A stretch of DNA of 32,680 bases, taken from NCBI GenBank assembly GCA_024280435.1, contig JAJRQD010000296.1:1-32680 (forward strand). Reading direction: 5' to 3'. A program made the translations under genes and the position numbers. This document shows, piece by piece, positions 7,127 through 15,148 of this stretch. Source of the stretch: an archaeon (GTDB taxonomy: Archaea > Asgardarchaeota > Heimdallarchaeia > Heimdallarchaeales > Kariarchaeaceae). The notes below the pieces were generated by a model. It was given only the letters and a program-made list of their open reading frames with translations, had not been told where the DNA came from and did not search any database. Position 1 is the stretch's first letter; each line of letters begins with the position of its first letter.

Positions 7127-7945
7127 ATGATATTTTTTTATATTTTACTTGGTATAGTGCAGGGGATACTTGAATGGTTACCTGTTAGTTCAGAAGGACA
7201 GTTAGTACTTATTGCATTATGGTTTGATGAATTGAGTGCAGATGATGCTTTGACCCTTGCGTTCTGGTTACATCTAGGTACTATGACAGCAGTATTACTA
7301 GTATACAGAGAAGAATGGAAATTAGTACTTGACATCAGAAGAGAAGACCCAGAAAAACTTAGACAATTACTTATTGTAACAACTATTGCAACAGCAGTGA
7401 TAGGAATACCAGTAAAGATATTGATATTAGATGCAATTGATGTACAAAAAGTATCTGTGATAATTATGTGGATTATCTCTGTTTCTCTAATAATTACAGG
7501 ATTATTATTACATTATTCAAGAAAATCAAGAGATTTAGAAACTTATTCAAAATCACTTGCAGACCTTACACTGAAAAAACAGATATTAATCGGTGCAGCA
7601 CAGGGTTTCACCATAATACCTGGAATATCAAGATCAGGTACCACGGTATCGGCATTTCTATTCTCCAAACAAGATCCTGAATCATCATTCAGAGGTTCTT
7701 TTCTGATGAGTGTACCCGCAGCACTTGGATCAGTTGTATTGGACATATTATTTTCAATCAAGGATAATAAGCCATTGATAGGAAATCTTGATGCCATAGG
7801 TATTTTTACTGCAATTATAATGGCATTCATATTTGGGGTATTTACTATGCATGCACTGATAACAGTTGCTAGAAAATATAATTTTGCTGTGATTACAATC
7901 TCATTTGGTATTATGATAATGCTATTCTTAATTATATTCAGATAA
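7127..7945 (+). CDS. uppP: Undecaprenyl-diphosphatase family (UppP/BacA) membrane phosphatase
   Basis: The 272-residue integral membrane protein has both active-site signatures of UppP/BacA: the (E/Q)xxxE-containing stretch GIVQGILEWLPVSSEGQ (9-25) and PGISRSGTT (about residues 165-173). At least seven hydrophobic segments are evident. Bacterial members recycle undecaprenyl diphosphate for envelope synthesis. In archaea the likely substrate is a dolichyl or polyprenyl diphosphate released during N-glycosylation or other surface-glycan work; that substrate is an inference. A TATA-like run at 7091-7101 lies about 30 bases before ATG 7127. The gene is convergent with sucD, 34 bases apart. Confidence 0.92.
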   Translation: MIFFYILLGIVQGILEWLPVSSEGQLVLIALWFDELSADDALTLAFWLHLGTMTAVLLVYREEWKLVLDIRREDPEKLRQLLIVTTIATAVIGIPVKILILDAIDVQKVSVIIMWIISVSLIITGLLLHYSRKSRDLETYSKSLADLTLKKQILIGAAQGFTIIPGISRSGTTVSAFLFSKQDPESSFRGSFLMSVPAALGSVVLDILFSIKDNKPLIGNLDAIGIFTAIIMAFIFGVFTMHALITVARKYNFAVITISFGIMIMLFLIIFR

Positions 7946-7979
7946 TTTTGTGTAATTTATTATTTAATGTGTCAATAAC

Positions 7980-8831
7980 TTATTTGAATAGATCAGGTAT
8001 CTCGGATAGTTTTTCTGCTACTTTAACACCAGCTTCTTCAAGTGCTTTGATTTTACCAGCAGCAGTTCCTACATTACCCATCACAATTGCACCTGCATGA
8101 CCCATTGTTTTACCCTCTCTTGCAGATTTACCTGCAATGAAGCCAACAACAGGTTTTGTAACATTATTTTTTATGTACTCAGCAGCCAATTCTTCTGCAT
8201 TTCCACCTATTTCTCCAATCATTACTATTTTATCAGTATTAGGATCATTTTGGAAATATTCAAGTGATTCTATAAAATTCCAACCCTTGATTGGATCACC
8301 TCCAATTCCAACACATAAGCTCTGACCCATACCAGCATTTGTTAGCTGATAAATTACCTCATATGTAAGAGTTCCAGATCGGGATACAATACCCACATTT
8401 CCAGGTAGAACGATATTTGTTGGGATAATACCAATTTTTGCCTTCCCAGGAGCAATTAATCCAGGACAATTCGGACCAATTAGATCTACACCTGCTTTTA
8501 ATGCTCTGTGTTTGATCTCCATGGTATCTTGTACTGCAACACCCTCGGTCACAATTATAAGTAATTTAATTCCTGCAACTATTGCCTCAATCGCTGCACC
8601 AAGTACAAACTTTGCAGGGACAAATATAACAGAAGCTGTTGCTGATGTTGCATCAATTGCTTCCATCACAGAATCAAATATTGGAAAACCATCTACTTCT
8701 TGACCTCCTTTTCCAGGTCTGACACCACCGACAACCTGAGTATTATAATCTCTCATTAATTTTGCATGGTACAATCCTTGAGAGCCAGTAATTCCTTGAA
8801 CTATAACTTTTGTAGTTGAATCTAATAACAT
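7980..8831 (-). CDS. sucD: Succinyl-CoA ligase (ADP/GDP-forming), alpha subunit
   Basis: A 283-residue SucD, the CoA-binding and phosphohistidine subunit of succinyl-CoA synthetase, a TCA-cycle enzyme that makes ATP or GTP from succinyl-CoA. The CoA-binding start (TKVIVQGITGSQGLYHAKLM), GPNCPGLI and the phosphorylated histidine in GHAGAIV (His245) are all present. Its ATG is 12 bases after the sucC stop, and GGAGTGA in that gap, touching the stop codon, serves as Shine-Dalgarno site. The two subunits are thus translated together from one mRNA. Length and motifs are standard; nothing is missing. Confidence 0.95.
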   Translation of the reverse strand: MLLDSTTKVIVQGITGSQGLYHAKLMRDYNTQVVGGVRPGKGGQEVDGFPIFDSVMEAIDATSATASVIFVPAKFVLGAAIEAIVAGIKLLIIVTEGVAVQDTMEIKHRALKAGVDLIGPNCPGLIAPGKAKIGIIPTNIVLPGNVGIVSRSGTLTYEVIYQLTNAGMGQSLCVGIGGDPIKGWNFIESLEYFQNDPNTDKIVMIGEIGGNAEELAAEYIKNNVTKPVVGFIAGKSAREGKTMGHAGAIVMGNVGTAAGKIKALEEAGVKVAEKLSEIPDLFK

Positions 8832-8843
8832 TTCATTTCACTC

Positions 8844-9998
8844 CTAATTTCCCTTAGCTGCATTCACAGCTTCTTCGATTGCAGGTTCCATATCCTTGTA
8901 AGCCTTTATTCCAGCATCCTCAAGGATTTTTATACCCTCAACGTAATTTGTACCCATAAGTCTACAAACAAGTGGGATCTCACCAGATTTAATCTTATCA
9001 AATTTATCTCTTGCCTGTAAAATTCCAGTTGCAACCTCATCTAATCTGGTAATACCACCAAATGCATTGATGAGTATTGATTTCAAACCTGCATCTTTCA
9101 ACATTATTCTGAGTGCATGTTCCACTTTATCAGCTCCAGCTCCTCCTCCTACATCAAGAAAGTTTCTTGGACTACCACCAAATACTGCAATAAGATCAGC
9201 AGTGGCCATACCAAGTCCTGCACCAACTGATAACATACCAATTTCACCACCAAGATCAACATATGCAAGATCCTGTGCTTTTGCATCCTTCTCGTTCTCA
9301 GAGTTTCTTAACTCCTCGGACAGATATTCAGCCCTTTCAGGATGTCTGAAAGTTGCATTTGCATCCACAATAATTCTTGCATCAAGCACAATAACCTCTT
9401 CATTCTTTGTCACAACAAGTGGATTTATCTCACATAGTGTGATATCCTCTTTTTGCATCATTGTGACCATTGTAGACATAATTCTTGCGATCTGTATCTT
9501 TTTATTACCTGTCAAACCTCTTTTTGCCAGGGTAGACATAAAAATGAAAGGTTGATGATCCCCATTGAAGGGAATTCTGATCTTATCAATCATCTCAGGT
9601 CTTTCTTCTGCAAGATTCTCAATGTCCACTCCACCCTCAATTGAGAAGAGAACAAGTGTCTCAAGTGTATAACTATCTGTGACCATAGAAATGAAGTATT
9701 CCTCGGCGATATCTGCACCTTCTTCAATAAGTAGGTGTGTTACCTGTCTACCATCTGATTGCATACTCAAAATATCTATTGAGTGCTGGATAACTTCCTC
9801 GGCAGTCTTGGCCAGTTTAATCAGACCACGTTTACCACGTCCACCAGATAATACCTGTGCCTTGACAACAACAGGTAAGCCCAGCTTTGATGAAGCTTCC
9901 TTTGCTTCCTCTGCAGATGTAACCAGTATACTTTTACTTAAGTTTAGTTTATATTTTCTGAATAGCTCTTTGCCTTCAAATTCTAGGATTAAGCCCAT
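8844..9998 (-). CDS. sucC: Succinyl-CoA ligase, beta subunit (ATP-grasp)
   Basis: The 384-residue ATP-grasp subunit of succinyl-CoA synthetase partners with SucD. It begins MGLILEFEGKELFRKY, matching the family's usual start in which E-x-x-G-K-E-L-F falls within the first 15 residues. The frame is open further, to a TTG at 10049, but the extra 17 residues are Phe/Lys-rich and unlike the family, so I use ATG 9998. VVKAQVLSGGRGKRGL (nucleotide binding), CEINPLV and FLDVGGGA are visible. The gene diverges from thrB across a 166-base AT-rich gap that must hold both promoters. Confidence 0.94.
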   Translation of the reverse strand: MGLILEFEGKELFRKYKLNLSKSILVTSAEEAKEASSKLGLPVVVKAQVLSGGRGKRGLIKLAKTAEEVIQHSIDILSMQSDGRQVTHLLIEEGADIAEEYFISMVTDSYTLETLVLFSIEGGVDIENLAEERPEMIDKIRIPFNGDHQPFIFMSTLAKRGLTGNKKIQIARIMSTMVTMMQKEDITLCEINPLVVTKNEEVIVLDARIIVDANATFRHPERAEYLSEELRNSENEKDAKAQDLAYVDLGGEIGMLSVGAGLGMATADLIAVFGGSPRNFLDVGGGAGADKVEHALRIMLKDAGLKSILINAFGGITRLDEVATGILQARDKFDKIKSGEIPLVCRLMGTNYVEGIKILEDAGIKAYKDMEPAIEEAVNAAKGN

Positions 9999-10164
9999 CT
10001 TAATCCATAATTTTTTTTCATTAAAGAAAAAGCTTAGTATGAACTTCAAGATTTTAAACTAATTTGAATATCCGAATTTATTTATTTTAACAAAATACTG
10101 AATTACCAACAAATAATTTTGTATTTTTAATATCATTATTATTTGTCAACAATTTATTGCGATT

Positions 10165-11073
10165 ATGAGTAGAGCATTTGCACCAAGTACTGTTGCAAAT
10201 ATAGCAATTGGATTTGATATTCTAGGAATGGCAGTTCCTGTACTCGGTGATAGAGTTAGTGTGAATAAAATAGAGTGTGGAGTAGTTATTGATAAAATCA
10301 CAGGTATTGATAATCTACCTATGGAAGCAGAGAAAAATACTGCGGGTATGGCTTTACTCAAAATGATTGAATTTGAGAAACTAGATCATGGCTTTTCAGT
10401 ATCAATTGAAAAGGGAATTCCACTTGGTTCGGGTTTGGGAGGTTCCGCTGCTTCAGCTGTGGCAGCAGTTGTAGCAGCAAATGAATTGCTAGATAAATCA
10501 TTACCAAAAGAAAAATTGTTAAGATATGCATTATATGGTGAGAGTGTTGCAAGTGGATCCGTACATGCAGATAATGTGGCTGCTTCACTGTATGGAGGTC
10601 TAACCGCAGCTATTAATTTGACAAATAATATTGAGGAGGTTGGGATAATTCAGTTACCCGTACCAGACTTTCATGTGTTACTAATTCATCCGGATATAGT
10701 GATCAATACAAGGGATGCTCGAAGGGTAATTAATCCAGAGATAAAACTAAAACAACATATAGATAATTCAATGAGATTAACTGCTTTCATCGCTGCTTTG
10801 TATACCGATAATAATATTGAAAAAATAATAAATGACGGTATAATTGAGCCACAGAGGTCTAAGCTAATACCTGATTTTGATAAGATTAAAAAAATTGCAA
10901 TGGAAAATGGTGCAATAGCCTGTTCAATATCAGGTGCAGGACCAACAATATTTGTGATAGGTGAAAATAAAACATTGAATGATATAAAACAAAAACTTAT
11001 GGCAATAAATTTACCTTATGATACAGATATATGGATTGATAAAATAGATAACAGAGGAGCATATGTGATTTGA
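10165..11073 (+). CDS. thrB: Homoserine kinase (GHMP family)
   Basis: The 302-residue GHMP kinase phosphorylates homoserine with ATP in threonine synthesis. It shows the GHMP order: APSTVANIAIGFDILG at the N-terminus, the ATP-binding loop PLGSGLGGSAASA (about residues 87-99) and the C-terminal SISGAGPTIF. Its TGA overlaps the TTG start of threonine synthase (TTGA), so the two consecutive pathway enzymes are translationally coupled. An AT-rich stretch at 10121-10145 lies 20-40 bases upstream of the ATG. Length is normal for the family. Confidence 0.94.
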   Translation: MSRAFAPSTVANIAIGFDILGMAVPVLGDRVSVNKIECGVVIDKITGIDNLPMEAEKNTAGMALLKMIEFEKLDHGFSVSIEKGIPLGSGLGGSAASAVAAVVAANELLDKSLPKEKLLRYALYGESVASGSVHADNVAASLYGGLTAAINLTNNIEEVGIIQLPVPDFHVLLIHPDIVINTRDARRVINPEIKLKQHIDNSMRLTAFIAALYTDNNIEKIINDGIIEPQRSKLIPDFDKIKKIAMENGAIACSISGAGPTIFVIGENKTLNDIKQKLMAINLPYDTDIWIDKIDNRGAYVI

Positions 11074-12332
11074 AATATCAAAGTACAAGGGCAGAAGTGA
11101 AAGATAAAGGAATAAGCATTAGTGAAGCCATGTTGATCGGCTTAGCCAGAGATGGAGGTCTATTCATACCAAAATTCCTACCTGCATTCTGTGCAAATGA
11201 CTTTGGGGAGAATTTGAATGAAACTGCATACAGATTTCTAGAAATTTTTTTTATGAATGATCAACTAGAAAATAATCTAAGAGAAATATGTGATAATACA
11301 TTCAACTTCTCAATTCCAATGGTACATCTGGAAAAACGGATCGAGATACTTGAGCTGTATCACGGTCCTACTGGTGCTTTCAAAGATGTAGGTGCCCGAT
11401 TTTTGGCGTATTCATTGAATAAACTTGATAAACACTTGACAGTTATGGTTGCGACTTCTGGTGATACGGGGTCTGCGGTTGCAAGTGCATTTCATAATAT
11501 GGAAAATATAGATGTCGCAGTACTCTATCCAAAAGATAGAATATCGGAGTTCCAGGAAAAACAGCTCACATGTTGGGATAACAATATCAAATCATTCAGG
11601 GTTGATGGAGATTTTGATTACTGTCAAAATATGGTGAAAGAGATTTTCAATAGTACAAATAGATCTGAAAGTCTGAAAATCACTTCTGCTAATTCTATAA
11701 ATATTGGTAGATTACTACCACAATGTGTTTACTATGTTTCATCAAGTCTAGAATATTACAAGAAATATGATATATATGCAAATTATATTATTCCAACTGG
11801 AAATATGGGAAATGCATTAGCTGCTATATGGACAAAACTTATGGGCCTACCAATTGGAAAGATAATACTGGCAAGCAATATCAATGATACGATACCAATT
11901 TATTTTGACAGTGGTATATTCAAATCTAAGCCCACTATTAGGACAATTGCGAGTGCAATGGATGTTGGTAGGCCCTCGAATATGGAGAGATATCTAAATT
12001 TGAAAGCATTTTATAATTTTGATCTCTCAGAAATATCTGCATATTCAGTTAGTGATGAAGAAATAAAGAGTGCAATAAAAGATGTGTACAATAGATTTGA
12101 TAGAATTATTTGCCCACATACTGCCACTGCATTTGTAGTTATGAAGAAAATTGACCTTGATAGCTGTATTATTGTCTCAACTGCACATCCATCTAAATTC
12201 ATAGATACAGTCAAGCCAATAGTCAATTGTGAAATCCCAATACCAAAGAATATGGAAAATCATATCAATAACCCAGCAAATATTATTGATATTCAGACTA
12301 TTGATGATTTGATGGATAAAATCACTCAATAA
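11070..12332 (+). CDS. thrC: Threonine synthase
   Basis: The 420-residue PLP enzyme converts O-phosphohomoserine to threonine, the step after ThrB. The N-terminus (KYQSTRAEVKDKGISISEAM) is that of the longer, enterobacterial/yeast-like thrC type, which opens with YxSTR. The PLP lysine is Lys105 in HGPTGAFKDVGARF, and ATSGDTGSA is the phosphate-binding segment. The start is TTG at 11070, overlapping the thrB stop by 4 bases. No alternative start would keep the YxSTR opening, so the coupled TTG is probably genuine. Confidence 0.93.
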   Translation: MKYQSTRAEVKDKGISISEAMLIGLARDGGLFIPKFLPAFCANDFGENLNETAYRFLEIFFMNDQLENNLREICDNTFNFSIPMVHLEKRIEILELYHGPTGAFKDVGARFLAYSLNKLDKHLTVMVATSGDTGSAVASAFHNMENIDVAVLYPKDRISEFQEKQLTCWDNNIKSFRVDGDFDYCQNMVKEIFNSTNRSESLKITSANSINIGRLLPQCVYYVSSSLEYYKKYDIYANYIIPTGNMGNALAAIWTKLMGLPIGKIILASNINDTIPIYFDSGIFKSKPTIRTIASAMDVGRPSNMERYLNLKAFYNFDLSEISAYSVSDEEIKSAIKDVYNRFDRIICPHTATAFVVMKKIDLDSCIIVSTAHPSKFIDTVKPIVNCEIPIPKNMENHINNPANIIDIQTIDDLMDKITQ

Positions 12333-12395
12333 TTATTTGTTAATTCACATCAGTATAATATTAATTCAACAATTTAGAATAATATTAACTATTTT

Positions 12396-12410
12396 GTATA
12401 TTCGATATAC
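12396..12410. repeat. Inverted repeat GTATAT-tcg-ATATAC
   Basis: A perfect 6-bp stem with a three-base loop lies 64 bases after the thrC stop and about 105 bases before the NuoI-like start. It could be a weak terminator stem or an operator; nothing decides between them. Confidence 0.3.
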
Positions 12411-12514
12411 TAAAATTCGTCAATAAAATAATTTTATAGAAGGAAAATAACTTTTATCCTCATCATTAATCAAATAATATTTAATACCAATATTTGAAGC
12501 AAGATTGTAGTAAC

Positions 12515-13174
12515 ATGAGTTCATTAAAAACAGTAGAAATCACAGCTGAGAGAAAAAATACTATATGGAGGAAAGTGGCTCGTTTATTCCATATCAGAGC
12601 ATTTGGTACAACACTCAAGAATACTTTGAGAGTACCAATGACAGATTTATATCATCCAGCTTTCAGAAAACATTCACATTATCCAAGCATATCCAAAAGG
12701 TTCAGAGGTCTACTATCATTATCTATGGAAGCCTGTACCGGTTGTAGAAAATGTGAGAGAATTTGTCCAAATAACACCATCATAATGCATGAAAGAGAGG
12801 TAGATGGTAAGATTTACAGATTCCCAGGATACTTTGCAGCCAGATGTATGTTCTGTGGTCTATGTGAGGAAGCATGTGATAGACAGTTTGCAATCAGACA
12901 CACCAATGAATTCGAAGAGGCAGGTTACTCAAGAATGCAGACATATTACCCACCAGAGCGCATGTGGGATATGTGGGATCGTCACCTACAACCCAAAGTT
13001 AAAGCAGGAATCACACATGCAGCAGTACCTGACAAGAAAAGAGATGGTCAGTATGGAATTAAACCTGTAAAAGTATCTGCAGAGAGAAAAATTGAGATTG
13101 AAAATGCGGAAAAAGCTGCTAAAAAGGCAAAAGCCGCCGCCGCTGCTGCTGCAAGAAAGAAAAAAACTGAATAG
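12515..13174 (+). CDS. NuoI-like 2x[4Fe-4S] ferredoxin subunit (complex I/Fpo type)
   Basis: The 219-residue protein has two 4Fe-4S motifs, C74-x2-C77-x2-C80-x3-C84-P and C111-x2-C114-x2-C117-x3-C121, spaced as in NuoI/FpoI, the electron-wire subunit of complex I-like enzymes. YPSISKRFRGLLSLSMEACT before the first cluster also fits NuoI. The second motif ends in Cys-Asp rather than the usual Cys-Pro. After residue 190 there is an unusual Lys/Ala-rich helical tail (an eight-alanine run). No other nuo genes are nearby, so it either joins a complex encoded elsewhere or serves another oxidoreductase. I chose ATG 12515; an in-frame TTG at 12494 adds only seven uncharacteristic residues. Confidence 0.85.
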   Translation: MSSLKTVEITAERKNTIWRKVARLFHIRAFGTTLKNTLRVPMTDLYHPAFRKHSHYPSISKRFRGLLSLSMEACTGCRKCERICPNNTIIMHEREVDGKIYRFPGYFAARCMFCGLCEEACDRQFAIRHTNEFEEAGYSRMQTYYPPERMWDMWDRHLQPKVKAGITHAAVPDKKRDGQYGIKPVKVSAERKIEIENAEKAAKKAKAAAAAAARKKKTE

Positions 13175-13255
13175 CTTATTTAGAATTAAATTGCTTTTAG
13201 AATACAAATCAAATAAAAATTGTAAATATATGAAATCTTTTGGTGAAACATATCG

Positions 13256-13270
13256 ATTTATTTAATTATA
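13256..13270 (+). promoter_or_regulatory. TATA-like promoter of the rps8e-SRP19-gar1 cluster
   Basis: An AT-only stretch (TTTATTTAATTATA) is centred about 30 bases before ATG 13293, the distance expected for a leaderless or very short-leader transcript. Confidence 0.5.
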
Positions 13271-13292
13271 AAGATTAGATAAATCGAATTAT

Positions 13293-13676
13293 ATGACTAC
13301 ATTTCAGGGTACATCCGGACGTAAACTCAGTGGAGGACGTTTGGTAAAATCAAAAGGTAAAAAGAAAAGAGAGCTTGGAAGACCCGCAGCCCTTACACAT
13401 GTCTCCAAAGAGGAAAGAAAGAAAAAAGTATCTGTTGGAGGCAACAACTATAAATTCAAACTCTACAGAGCAAAAACAATCAATGTGACAGATCCAAAGA
13501 CTGGAAAAACCACTCCTGCCACAATCGAGGATGTAGTTGAAAACAGTGCATCGAAAGAATTCAGAAGAAGGGATATTATCACAAAAGGTGCAATTCTTAA
13601 AACAAATAAGGGTAATGTCAAAGTAACAAATCGACCTGGTCAAGAAGGCTTTGTTAACGGTATCATTATCAAATAA
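13293..13676 (+). CDS. rps8e: 30S ribosomal protein S8e
   Basis: The 127-residue archaeal/eukaryotic ribosomal protein S8e is recognised by TSGRKLSGGRL near the start, the ELGRPA motif, NNYKFKLYRA, and the closing NRPGQEGFVNGIIIK. It belongs to the small subunit and has no bacterial counterpart, so it is strong evidence for an archaeal genome. It is the first gene of a compact cluster with SRP19 (23 bases downstream) and Gar1, all basic RNA-binding proteins. Length is typical. Confidence 0.97.
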   Translation: MTTFQGTSGRKLSGGRLVKSKGKKKRELGRPAALTHVSKEERKKKVSVGGNNYKFKLYRAKTINVTDPKTGKTTPATIEDVVENSASKEFRRRDIITKGAILKTNKGNVKVTNRPGQEGFVNGIIIK

Positions 13677-13687
13677 ACTATCTGAAA

Positions 13688-13694
13688 AGTGATC
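13688..13694 (+). promoter_or_regulatory. Shine-Dalgarno site for SRP19
   Basis: AAGTGAT ends five bases before ATG 13700, supporting translation of the SRP19 gene as an internal operon gene. Confidence 0.5.
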
Positions 13695-13699
13695 TTCAA

Positions 13700-14182
13700 A
13701 TGCTTCGTAGAAAAAAAAATAACTATATAATCTATCCTGAGTATTTTGATAAGGATATTTCTAGAAAGCAGGGAAGAAGAATACCACTAGATATTGCAAC
13801 AGATGATATCAGTTTGAAAAAAGTGGAATATGCATGTAAAAGCTTGAAATATGATTTTACACTACAGAAAGATAAATCCTATCCTAATAGATGGTTTGAA
13901 AATAAAGGCAGAGTACTTATTAAAATAGATAAGAATAATAAAATTCCAAAACAGAGTATTATCAGAGAAATTGCAGGAATTACCCGAAAATTAATATCAA
14001 GCAAAAAGACTAAAAAAGTTGATAAAGCTGTAAAATCAGATTACAACAAAAAATCAACTCATTCTAGAAAGAAAGCATCATACAAGACTCAAAAGAGCAA
14101 AAAAACTGCTAAAGCTGTAAAATCAGATACTAAGAAAAAAACAAATAAGAAATCTAGAAAGAAAAAAAGTGATAAGAAATGA
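13700..14182 (+). CDS. srp19: Signal recognition particle 19 kDa protein with long lysine-rich tail
   Basis: Residues 1 to about 100 match SRP19, which binds SRP RNA and allows SRP54 to assemble. Landmarks are IIYPEYFDKDISRKQGRRIP at the N-terminus, a middle segment ending YPNRWFENKGRVLIK, and basic residues around I-P-K-Q-S-I-I-R-E-I. Archaeal SRP19 usually ends there. Here some 60 more residues follow, nearly all Lys/Ser/Thr, with the block KAVKSD occurring twice. This looks like an internally duplicated disordered RNA-binding tail. The stop overlaps the gar1 start as ATGA, a coupling signal. Confidence 0.92.
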   Translation: MLRRKKNNYIIYPEYFDKDISRKQGRRIPLDIATDDISLKKVEYACKSLKYDFTLQKDKSYPNRWFENKGRVLIKIDKNNKIPKQSIIREIAGITRKLISSKKTKKVDKAVKSDYNKKSTHSRKKASYKTQKSKKTAKAVKSDTKKKTNKKSRKKKSDKK

Positions 14183-14466
14183 AAACAGATTACAAAAGAC
14201 CAATCGGTGAAATATTGCATATTGTGAACAATGAAGCAATTTGTTTCCCATTATCTGCATTCAAAGGTAAAGGTTGGCGAGTATTTGTTGATGAAGAGAT
14301 AATTGGAACTCTAGGAGATCCATTTGGAAATGTAGATATACCATATCAACCAATTATTCTAAAAAAAGATATAAATAAAGAAAATCTTGTAGGTAAAGAA
14401 GCTTTTGCACAGAAAAAGAAAAAGAAGAAAAGAAGAAATTACAAAAAAAGAAAGAAGAATTCTTAA
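14179..14466 (+). CDS. gar1: H/ACA RNP protein Gar1
   Basis: The 95-residue protein is a small beta-barrel of the Gar1 family, a component of H/ACA ribonucleoproteins that guide pseudouridylation of rRNA. The pattern IGEILHIVNNEAIC, then VFVDEEIIGTLGDPFGNVD, then IPYQPIIL and LVGKEAF follows the Gar1 order (G-x-V-x-x, D-x-x-x-x-x-G-x-V-x-D-x-F-G-P-V-x-x-P-Y). The last 20 residues are an almost pure Lys/Arg tail. ATGA overlap with SRP19 makes this a coupled pair; SRP19 next to Gar1 is a known archaeal arrangement. The core motif is slightly divergent (D-P-F-G-N-V instead of D-x-F-G-P-V). Confidence 0.88.
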   Translation: MKTDYKRPIGEILHIVNNEAICFPLSAFKGKGWRVFVDEEIIGTLGDPFGNVDIPYQPIILKKDINKENLVGKEAFAQKKKKKKRRNYKKRKKNS

Positions 14467-14470
14467 ACTA

Positions 14471-14480
14471 GTTTTTTTCT
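14471..14480 (+). terminator. T-tract terminator after gar1
   Basis: A run of seven T directly after the gar1 stop, without a stem, fits the oligo-T terminators common in archaea and would end the rps8e-SRP19-gar1 transcript. Confidence 0.4.
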
Positions 14481-14533
14481 TGAACTAATTTGCTTTGATA
14501 ATGTTTTAAAAGCTTTTAATTCAACAATAATTA

Positions 14534-15148
14534 TTGATATCAGATACATTAAAAGTGAAAAATACATCAAACACTGAATTACAAGATCAAATAGTTGATG
14601 AATTGAAAAAGAATGGATATTTCGCAGAGGTTACCAGTTCAATAATAAATAAAATAGAGATCTCAATTAGTAAAAGAACATTAAAAACACATATAATTAT
14701 TGATAGAAACCAACATACACCAAATTTACTCACTTTGAAAGTAGATTCCTCCATAAACCAGACAAATATTAAGCTGGCGAATTATAGGAATAAACAATCA
14801 CAAAAGGGAAAGAAAAAAGATAATTCTTTTTTTAGACTGTACATTTATTTTTTTATTATCTCGTTTTTAGGCAGTATTATCTATTTCCTTCTTGAACTAT
14901 TTTTCCCCAGTACTAATCAGAAAATTGCATTTCTAACAACAATTATGGCATTAGTTGTGATGTTTTTTATCGGTAGGAACCATATTGGAGATATCAACAG
15001 GGCAAATCTAGAAACATTTGATAAGAAGGTATTTGATTTGATACATGCAAATCTAATGAATTCACAATCAGATCAGACAGAGAAATGCTGGAATTGTTTC
15101 AAGGATAAATTATTTGAAGAACAATTCTGCTCAAATTGTGGGAAATAA
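14534..15148 (+). CDS. Two-helix membrane protein with C-terminal zinc ribbon
   Basis: I cannot name this 204-residue protein. Residues 1 to about 90 are soluble and mixed alpha/beta. Two hydrophobic helices follow (about 98-122, rich in Phe/Ile/Leu, and about 130-152). Then comes a helical stretch and a C-terminal zinc ribbon of the CWNCF...FCSNCGK type with two CxxC knuckles. The ribbon probably faces the cytosol. The only plausible start is TTG 14534; no ATG or GTG occurs before the membrane part. It lies downstream of the gar1 T-tract and is probably a separate transcript. Its stop abuts that of lipA, head to head, with no spacer. Confidence 0.7.
   Translation: MISDTLKVKNTSNTELQDQIVDELKKNGYFAEVTSSIINKIEISISKRTLKTHIIIDRNQHTPNLLTLKVDSSINQTNIKLANYRNKQSQKGKKKDNSFFRLYIYFFIISFLGSIIYFLLELFFPSTNQKIAFLTTIMALVVMFFIGRNHIGDINRANLETFDKKVFDLIHANLMNSQSDQTEKCWNCFKDKLFEEQFCSNCGK

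Noticed and set aside
9999-10049. Longer N-terminus for sucC from TTG 10049
   Set aside because: The 17 extra residues are Phe/Lys-rich and absent from the SucC family, which begins just before the E-x-x-G-K-E-L-F motif supplied by ATG 9998.
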